From the NCBI GenBank assembly GCA_964490835.1, contig CAZBEA010000005.1, positions 1 to 37,127 of the forward strand: a stretch of DNA of 37,127 nucleotides, given 5' to 3'. Positions 23,079 through 27,969 of the stretch are shown piece by piece. The position numbers and the translations under genes are program-made. Positions within the stretch are counted from its first letter, which is position 1. Every line of letters begins with the position of its first letter. The stretch is from CAZBEA01 sp964490835 (GTDB lineage: Bacteria; Patescibacteriota; Microgenomatia; Levybacterales; GWA1-39-11). Below the pieces are notes generated by a model. It saw only the letters and a program-made list of their open reading frames with translations, was not told where the DNA came from and searched no databases.

Positions 23079-23876
23079 TTATTCAGTTTTTGAAGTAGCA
23101 AGCATACTGGTGAAGAAAAATGGAGTTGGTTGCTGAAAAGCATCAACTGTTGTTTGGTCAAGCTCCAGCGTAGGTGCTTCCATTATCTTTCCGTTTAATT
23201 CATTTGTGAGTTTGAAACCACTGTATATCATATTTCCTAATTCCATAAAACTGTCTTCACCTTTGTATCCCAAGTTAGTCGATGCGTTGTCTTTAAAATA
23301 TTGGATAAAATATGATCTGAGCGCTTCTTTATCATCCACTGAAGGCATATTTTTAGGTGCTATAAAATGTGCCCAAATTACAATTTTTGGTTTGAGCTTG
23401 CTAATATCTTCTCTTATGATATTAAACGCTTCTTGATCGTCCCACGATACTTTTGGAAGTGGGTAAAAGATAATATCGGGATTTCCTATTTCTGTAAGTT
23501 GTTCTACGGTCAACGGGTGAGCATGGTCTGAAAAATGAGCAAGCCGTATACCATCAATAGTATAATGCCAGGCAATGCAAGCTTCACCATTCCATTCATG
23601 CACTAATGTACCACTCAAATTTAAATTTGGAAAAGGATTATTGTCAGGCTTTACAATAGGTGCATTTTGTTGCCATTCATGTGGAGCCCTTGCATGATCA
23701 GCATCAGTTTCAGACATCAATACAATATTTGTTCCAAAGGGTTTACTGCTAAATTCCTTTGGAAATATAGGACCCAACGTCCACTCGGGGTTATCCTCAA
23801 AAGGATCAACTAGTATTCGAAAGCCAGCGGCATTTTCAATAAGAAAACATGATAATCCAATAAAATGAATTTTCAT
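23079..23876 (-). CDS. MBL-fold-like protein with altered metal motif
   Basis: A 265-residue protein whose N-terminal half follows the UlaG-like MBL-fold pattern: MKIHFIGLSCFLIENAAGFRIL with VDPF, then IVLMSETDADH (51-61), later RLAHFSDHAHPL and IFYPLPKVSW, and VIWAHFI. The canonical THxHxDH is replaced by SETDADH, so the first two metal-binding histidines become Glu56 and Asp58, while D60 and H61 remain. It may bind a different metal set or be inactive as a hydrolase. The function is unknown. It is the leftmost gene of the element, reading toward tag, and is separated from the NUDIX gene by 34 bp. Confidence 0.72.
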   Translation of the reverse strand: MKIHFIGLSCFLIENAAGFRILVDPFEDNPEWTLGPIFPKEFSSKPFGTNIVLMSETDADHARAPHEWQQNAPIVKPDNNPFPNLNLSGTLVHEWNGEACIAWHYTIDGIRLAHFSDHAHPLTVEQLTEIGNPDIIFYPLPKVSWDDQEAFNIIREDISKLKPKIVIWAHFIAPKNMPSVDDKEALRSYFIQYFKDNASTNLGYKGEDSFMELGNMIYSGFKLTNELNGKIMEAPTLELDQTTVDAFQQPTPFFFTSMLATSKTE

Positions 23877-23910
23877 TGTATTAATATTAGTATACGAAAT
23901 TACAATGTAA

Positions 23911-24294
23911 CTATGGTGTTTTTAATAAGTCAGGTAGCCACTTTTCATTTCCATCATGCATTTCTGAAAATGGAATTTCATCAAATTTAAACCACCTTAA
24001 CTCCTTAATTGATGAGTCTTTAATTTTAAGTTCTCCTTTCCAGTTATTAATTTTAAAAATTAAAAGTCTGATATCCTCGTCCAATTCTTTCACCAAACGC
24101 ACTTCGTCTTTGCTAACTTGTATATATGTTTCTTCGCTGATTTCTCTTATTAAGGCGTCCTCAAGTTTTTCTCCTTTATTAACAAATCCTCCGATCCCAT
24201 TCCATAATTTTTTGCCCTCTGGGTATTGAATATGTGCTAACAAAACTTTATTGTTATTAACAATGAATCCTACTGTGCCAATTCGTTTTTCCAT
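23911..24294 (-). CDS. NUDIX hydrolase, MutT-like
   Basis: A 127-residue protein with the box G-FVNKG-E-KLEDALI-REISEE (about 36-56), in which the final Gly is replaced by Tyr (EETYI). The flanking LWNGIGGFV and LRWFKFDEIPFSEM resemble 8-oxo-dGTP/oxidised nucleotide diphosphatases (MTH1-like). In the element it lies between the MBL-like and the ADP-ribosyltransferase-like genes on the same strand, so an ADP-ribose-related substrate is also conceivable. The assignment to NUDIX is firm; the substrate is not. Confidence 0.83.
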   Translation of the reverse strand: MEKRIGTVGFIVNNNKVLLAHIQYPEGKKLWNGIGGFVNKGEKLEDALIREISEETYIQVSKDEVRLVKELDEDIRLLIFKINNWKGELKIKDSSIKELRWFKFDEIPFSEMHDGNEKWLPDLLKTP

Positions 24295-24348
24295 ATATTT
24301 ACTTCTCGATCTAATGAATCTATTTTAGTGGAATTCACTCTATGATTG

Positions 24349-25038
24349 CTATGCGGCTTTTTGCTCTGCATTAAATTCCGTTTCTAATTTTCCAGGATCA
24401 AAAATCAGAATTGTATCATCCATAACACCGTTTTCCTCGCATCCTTTACCATCATAACCTACCTTTTTCAGAACTTCATTTTCAAGAATTTTCTTTTCCT
24501 CAAGATCTTTTGCTTTTTCCTCATCAACGAAAGACAGAATTACTCCTAATACATTATCGCTGAAAACGAATCCATCTTTATTCATCTCCCTAAGTCTTCT
24601 AATCTCTTCTAAAAACTTTTCTTTTCTCTCATCATTTTCATCAAAAATTTTCTCTGCTAGATATTTTGAAAAAGTACCTTTATCTTTTATAAAACCGTTA
24701 AAAAGCGTTAATTCTTCTTTCGGTGTAAGAGGATAAACCCGGGCGGCAGATTCATTTCTTAGATCTATCTTAGCGTATGGATTTGCAATTGCTGGGTCGG
24801 TTGTGCAATAAAACCCAAGACCATTGACCGTTCTTTTGGCGACCGGAAGGGGCCAGATATCAATGTCTTCGGTTGACGACCTTCCATGAAACAATCGTAT
24901 ACCAGGAGAGAGTTTAATACCAAACTCTGGAGCTTCGGGTGCTTCTTTTTGGTCTTCATGCATGAAGTTGGCTTTATTTTCGCTGACATCAAGTGATGTA
25001 ATCACCGATTGAGGAGAACTTTCTATGTCACCATCCAT
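24349..25038 (-). CDS. Putative ADP-ribosyltransferase-fold protein (weak similarity)
   Basis: A 229-residue protein of no certain family. Its middle resembles ART-fold (PARP/DUF3990-like) domains: GIRLFHGRSS (H51), then NGLGFYCTTDPAIANPYA (Y77) and ARVYPL. Near the end, VGYDGKGCEENGVMDDTILIFDPGKL resembles the closing strand pair of such domains (GYDGI...EYVVFNP). Together these suggest an H-Y-[D/E] triad with D207 or D208 as the acidic residue. The first 40 residues are polar and low in structure, and 150-190 looks helical. Linkage to a NUDIX enzyme on a mobile element would fit an effector or toxin role, which is speculative. The promoter is TTGACT-18-TTCAAT, 6 nt before the ATG. Confidence 0.45.
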   Translation of the reverse strand: MDGDIESSPQSVITSLDVSENKANFMHEDQKEAPEAPEFGIKLSPGIRLFHGRSSTEDIDIWPLPVAKRTVNGLGFYCTTDPAIANPYAKIDLRNESAARVYPLTPKEELTLFNGFIKDKGTFSKYLAEKIFDENDERKEKFLEEIRRLREMNKDGFVFSDNVLGVILSFVDEEKAKDLEEKKILENEVLKKVGYDGKGCEENGVMDDTILIFDPGKLETEFNAEQKAA

Positions 25039-25044
25039 TAACCT

Positions 25045-25074
25045 ATTGAATCACACTGCTAATTTAAAAGTCAA
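25045..25074 (-). promoter_or_regulatory. Promoter of the ART-like gene
   Basis: Minus strand TTGACT (25074-25069), an 18-bp spacer, TTCAAT (25050-25045), then 6 nt to the ATG. It is divergent from the promoter at 25123. Confidence 0.45.
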
Positions 25075-25122
25075 AAGTCTATTTATCCAACTCAGTCAGC
25101 CTTTTTGATGGGTTACACAAAT

Positions 25123-25151
25123 TTGACAGAAAATTTGAGAGTTGTTAAACT
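25123..25151 (+). promoter_or_regulatory. Promoter of the small membrane protein gene
   Basis: TTGACA (25123-25128), a 17-bp spacer, TAAACT (25146-25151), then 11 nt to the ATG at 25163. Confidence 0.55.
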
Positions 25152-25162
25152 CACTTTACTAT

Positions 25163-25681
25163 ATGGAAGAAGAACAGCAAGATCAGTTGGGTCAAGAAGA
25201 CACGTTGAGGGAACAATCCCCAAGAAATGAGCATCGTGGGTGGAAGGGTCTAAATGCGGCAATGGGTATAGCGGGTCTTGCATCTATGGCAACATTCCTT
25301 CCATCAGTTACTTACGATTCAGTAGCATATGGAGACGCAAGAAATGAAGCTAAAATCAAAGATCAAGTTGACGATGTTGACCCCCTCCCTTTGCAAGGGT
25401 TTACTTTTGAAGGATTAGAGCAAGCGATACCAGATCAAGTAAAGGACTTCTACGAAGAGAACAAAGAAAAACTAGATGGCTTCGAAGAACTTCCAGTAGA
25501 GGAAAAAAGAGACATGGTATTAAAGTATCTGGAGGAGGATCTTAAGAAAGATGATAGTAAAGAGGTTGGGAAAGATTCTCACAATAGAGCTGCAGCATCC
25601 TTTCTAGCATCAGTAAGCTTCATGGGTGCCCTTGTCGGTAGTGAATCTCTTCGTCGATATGCCTCAAGAAATAGAAAATAG
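25163..25681 (+). CDS. Hypothetical two-helix membrane protein (172 aa)
   Basis: I do not recognise a family. The polar N-terminus (MEEEQQDQLGQEDTLREQ) leads into a hydrophobic stretch (WKGLNAAMGIAGLASMATFL, about 27-46). A long acidic, helical middle follows (EENKEKLDGFEELPVEEK), then a second hydrophobic stretch near the end (AAASFLASVSFMGALVG) and a basic tail (RRYASRNRK). This predicts a hairpin in the membrane with an acidic loop. The start at 25163 follows from the promoter at 25123-25151; a TTG at 25142 would overlap it. It lies between the divergent ART-like gene and the convergent ABC exporter. Confidence 0.6.
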   Translation: MEEEQQDQLGQEDTLREQSPRNEHRGWKGLNAAMGIAGLASMATFLPSVTYDSVAYGDARNEAKIKDQVDDVDPLPLQGFTFEGLEQAIPDQVKDFYEENKEKLDGFEELPVEEKRDMVLKYLEEDLKKDDSKEVGKDSHNRAAASFLASVSFMGALVGSESLRRYASRNRK

Positions 25682-25725
25682 TGTGCCGCCACTCGATGGG
25701 TTAATTGTCTTTTGGGAAAAAAAGT

Positions 25726-27540
25726 TTATTTATAACCTTTTGCTTGAAGGTTAAATAGGGTTGCATAAGTTCCATTTTCCCTCATAAGCTGTTCGTGGCT
25801 GCCATCTTCTTTTATTTTACCTTTCTCTATCACGTAAATCTTATCGGCATTTCTTACGGTAGAAAATCTATGGGAAATTATAATTACAGTTTTATCTTTA
25901 GATAACCTTTCCACCCTATCAAATATCTCTGCTTCCGCTTTCGCGTCAATTGCTGCCGTTGGCTCATCTAATATTAGAATAGGGGCATCTCGTAGAAAAC
26001 CTCTTGCTAGCGCCACTTTTTGCCATTGGCCTGCAGATAAATCAATCCCTCCCTCAAAAGTCTTTCCAAGCATTTGGTCGTAGCCCTTAGGTAACTGTGA
26101 AGCTACGGTATCTGCTCCTGCCAATTTTGCAGCATGCTTAATTTCCTCAATATTTTCAGGCTCAAAAATCTTTCCAAAGTATATATTCTCGTGAAATGGG
26201 TACTCATACCTAATAAAGTCTTGAAAGAGAACCCCTAAAGTTTTATACCAAGTTGGTAAATCAAGTTCTTTAAGGTTAATGCCATTTACTAAGATTTCCC
26301 CTTCGTTTACATCATAAAATCGGGCTAATAATTTCACAATTGTTGTTTTACCAGCGCCATTTTCTCCAACAAACGCAATCTTCTGACCCGGTTCAATTGT
26401 CAGGGAAAAATCATTGAGGATTTTTTCTCCGGCCCCGGGATAAATAAAACTTACATTTCTGAACTCAATTTTAGGTCCTTCATGTATGTCTATTTTTACA
26501 GCATTAGCAGGTTGGGTTATTTTTGACTTAATATCTAAAACTTCAAACATCTCCTGAACATAAAGACTTTGGTCAAACAATTGAGAAGTATTACGGAATA
26601 ATCCATTGACTCCATTTTGGAAATTACTAACTACAGCTGTAAAGTAGGTTATATCCCCTATAGAAATCCTCTTTGCAACGGCAGCAAGAATAATAAAGAT
26701 CTCAATTCCAATATATACACCCGTACCAAGCATGTTAAATAAGATATTTGTACGAAGTTGCTTTTTAGCTACTTTTGCATTGTCTTTAACAAACTTGTTA
26801 TAGATGTTAGTCAGTTCAGACAAAAACTTTGGGGCCATTTGAAAAATTTTTATCTCTTTCACACTTTGTCCCCCCTGAATTAAATCTGATAAGTACCAAA
26901 ACTTCTTTCTATAGGGAGAGTTATCCTGCCATACACCCCAAGTGATTTTTGCGTAGTGAGTTTGATTCACAAATGTTGGGATAGCCACAAGAAGGATTAA
27001 AAAGATTAAAAACCAATTAAGGGTTGCTATTGCAACTAGTGCAATTAAAACTTGTAATACGCCTTGGAAGCTGTAGAACAGATGTGAGAGCATATTTAAC
27101 GGCCTCCATGCATATGCCTCTCTTACCTTTTCCAATCTATCTTTAAAAGAACTATCTTCAAAGTATTGAACATCTAAATCTGATAGTTTTGTAAGAACAG
27201 CTTGATAAAGATGCACAGGAAATTTCGTCCAAAGAAGCATTTCAAAATAGTTTTGTGCAGAAAAAGCAGCATCTTGTATAAAAAGTGTGCCTACTCTCAT
27301 GGCTATAAGCCAAAAAAGTTGCTGATAGTCAAAGTCAGTACTACCGACTCCCGCAATAATTAAATCAATAATAAGCTTATAGATATAAGCGTTAACAAAA
27401 GGAATAATTGCTGGAACACTTACTGAAATCAAATTTCCTGTAAATAGCCATTTATCAATGTTCCAAAGTAACCCCAGCAATCTCTTTGATGATTTAATAG
27501 TTGTTCTAAACTCGGACAATTTCTTAATGGGAAATTTCAT
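25726..27540 (-). CDS. ABC exporter, fused permease and ATPase
   Basis: A 604-residue half-transporter that would work as a dimer in the membrane. About six transmembrane helices lie in residues 25-330 (for example LFTGNLISVSVPAIIPFV and NWFLIFLILLVAIPTF). The nucleotide-binding domain follows: FVGENGAGKTTIVKLL (about 385, Walker A), LFQDFIRYEYPFHENI (Q-loop), LSAGQWQKVALARG (about 498, signature with SAGQ), ILILDEPTAAIDA (Walker B) and IIISHRFSTVRNADKI (H-loop). The substrate (lipid, drug or peptide) cannot be read. It is the largest cargo gene of the element and faces away from the recombinase. A palindrome lies between its -10 box and ATG. Confidence 0.9.
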   Translation of the reverse strand: MKFPIKKLSEFRTTIKSSKRLLGLLWNIDKWLFTGNLISVSVPAIIPFVNAYIYKLIIDLIIAGVGSTDFDYQQLFWLIAMRVGTLFIQDAAFSAQNYFEMLLWTKFPVHLYQAVLTKLSDLDVQYFEDSSFKDRLEKVREAYAWRPLNMLSHLFYSFQGVLQVLIALVAIATLNWFLIFLILLVAIPTFVNQTHYAKITWGVWQDNSPYRKKFWYLSDLIQGGQSVKEIKIFQMAPKFLSELTNIYNKFVKDNAKVAKKQLRTNILFNMLGTGVYIGIEIFIILAAVAKRISIGDITYFTAVVSNFQNGVNGLFRNTSQLFDQSLYVQEMFEVLDIKSKITQPANAVKIDIHEGPKIEFRNVSFIYPGAGEKILNDFSLTIEPGQKIAFVGENGAGKTTIVKLLARFYDVNEGEILVNGINLKELDLPTWYKTLGVLFQDFIRYEYPFHENIYFGKIFEPENIEEIKHAAKLAGADTVASQLPKGYDQMLGKTFEGGIDLSAGQWQKVALARGFLRDAPILILDEPTAAIDAKAEAEIFDRVERLSKDKTVIIISHRFSTVRNADKIYVIEKGKIKEDGSHEQLMRENGTYATLFNLQAKGYK

Positions 27541-27543
27541 ACT

Positions 27544-27569
27544 AGATGTTCACATCTTTTTTAATTGTA
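27544..27569 (-). promoter_or_regulatory. Likely ABC exporter promoter with operator-like palindrome
   Basis: Minus strand TACAAT (27569-27564) lies 23 nt before the ATG. Between them is AGATGT-TC-ACATCT (27544-27557), a perfect 6-bp-arm palindrome where a repressor could bind. The -35 is weak. Confidence 0.4.
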
Positions 27570-27602
27570 GCAAAACTATATATTTGTTATAGATACTCTT
27601 AG

Positions 27603-27630
27603 TTGATTAAACTCGTGAAACTGGTATATT
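27603..27630 (+). promoter_or_regulatory. Promoter of the small structured RNA
   Basis: TTGATT (27603-27608), a 16-bp spacer, then TGG-TATATT (-10 at 27625-27630). The predicted start at 27637 is the first base of the RNA's long stem. Confidence 0.6.
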
Positions 27631-27636
27631 AAAATC

Positions 27637-27722
27637 GAACACAACATTTTTGGATCTCTTTTTTGATGGCCGCTTTGGACAATTGGAGAGATCCTGTTGT
27701 GTTCAACCAGAGCGGCCATTTT
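27637..27722 (+). ncRNA. Putative small structured RNA with two competing stems
   Basis: GAACACAACA (27637-27646) pairs with TGTTGTGTTC (27695-27704), and GGATCTCT (27652-27659) with AGAGATCC (27687-27694), forming one 18-bp stem with a 5-T bulge. Inside its loop, ATGGCCGCTTTGG (27666-27678) pairs with CCAGAGCGGCCAT (27707-27719; 12 Watson-Crick pairs plus one G-U), which is followed by TTTT. Only 2 nt link the two 3' arms, so both stems cannot form fully at once. This looks like a switch between an early stem and a terminator-like stem. A promoter sits exactly upstream. I know no family with this layout. It lies between the ABC exporter and the recombinase. Confidence 0.6.
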
Positions 27723-27769
27723 AAATTGAAAAAAATTTTCGCGTTTCAAATTCGAGCCGACATGTTTTG

Positions 27770-27831
27770 GCGAGGCCGCGAAGCGGCCGAGCTAACAAAG
27801 AAGAGTTCTAACTTTTTCATAGATCTCGACA
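27770..27831 (-). repeat. Inverted repeat R1, internal copy
   Basis: 62 bp, exact reverse complement of 22429-22490. It overlaps R2' by the 5-bp core (27827-27831, CGACA on the plus strand), so R2-core-R1 is contiguous here on the minus strand. Confidence 0.9.
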
Positions 27832-27940
27832 CTGAGAGAAGAGCCGGCGGAAAGCTCCGCCGGTGAAAGTCCCGCAATCGCGGGACGGATTGAGTCAAAG
27901 CCCTTTTTGAAATTGGCGTAAACACAAGCCAAAAAAGAAG
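27792..27940 (-). pseudogene. Remnant of a recombinase 3' end
   Basis: On the minus strand the frame reads SSFLACVYANFKKGF and onward, closely matching the C-terminus of the intact recombinase (NFFLEDGCVYANFKKGF). After the att core it continues EIYEKVRTLLC and stops, in place of the tRNA-antisense tail of the intact gene. The rest of that recombinase is missing. This shows what the recombinase C-terminus would be when the element ends are joined. Confidence 0.6.
27827..27926 (-). repeat. Inverted repeat R2, internal copy
   Basis: 100 bp matching the reverse complement of 29383-29482 with a single mismatch. It carries the same two hairpins (CCGGCGGA/TCCGCCGG and GTCCCGC/GCGGGAC). Confidence 0.9.
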
Positions 27941-27969
27941 AGGAGATAAACGCGAAAATTTTAACTGCC

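Larger units (their letters stand above)
27732..27962. repeat. 15-bp inverted repeats enclosing the internal att-like site
   Basis: AAAATTTTCGCGTTT at 27732-27746 and its reverse complement at 27948-27962 bracket R1' and R2'. Inversion across this pair would flip the internal site into the orientation expected for a head-to-tail junction. Confidence 0.7.

Noticed and set aside
22943..23161. 72-codon minus-strand open frame overlapping the end of the MBL-like gene
   Set aside because: Shares DNA with the MBL-like gene in another frame and crosses hairpins; no ribosome-binding site or promoter.
27663..27866. 67-codon plus-strand open frame beginning MMAALDNWRD
   Set aside because: It runs through the structured RNA and then the R1 and R2 repeats; its sequence follows from the palindromes and does not look like a protein.
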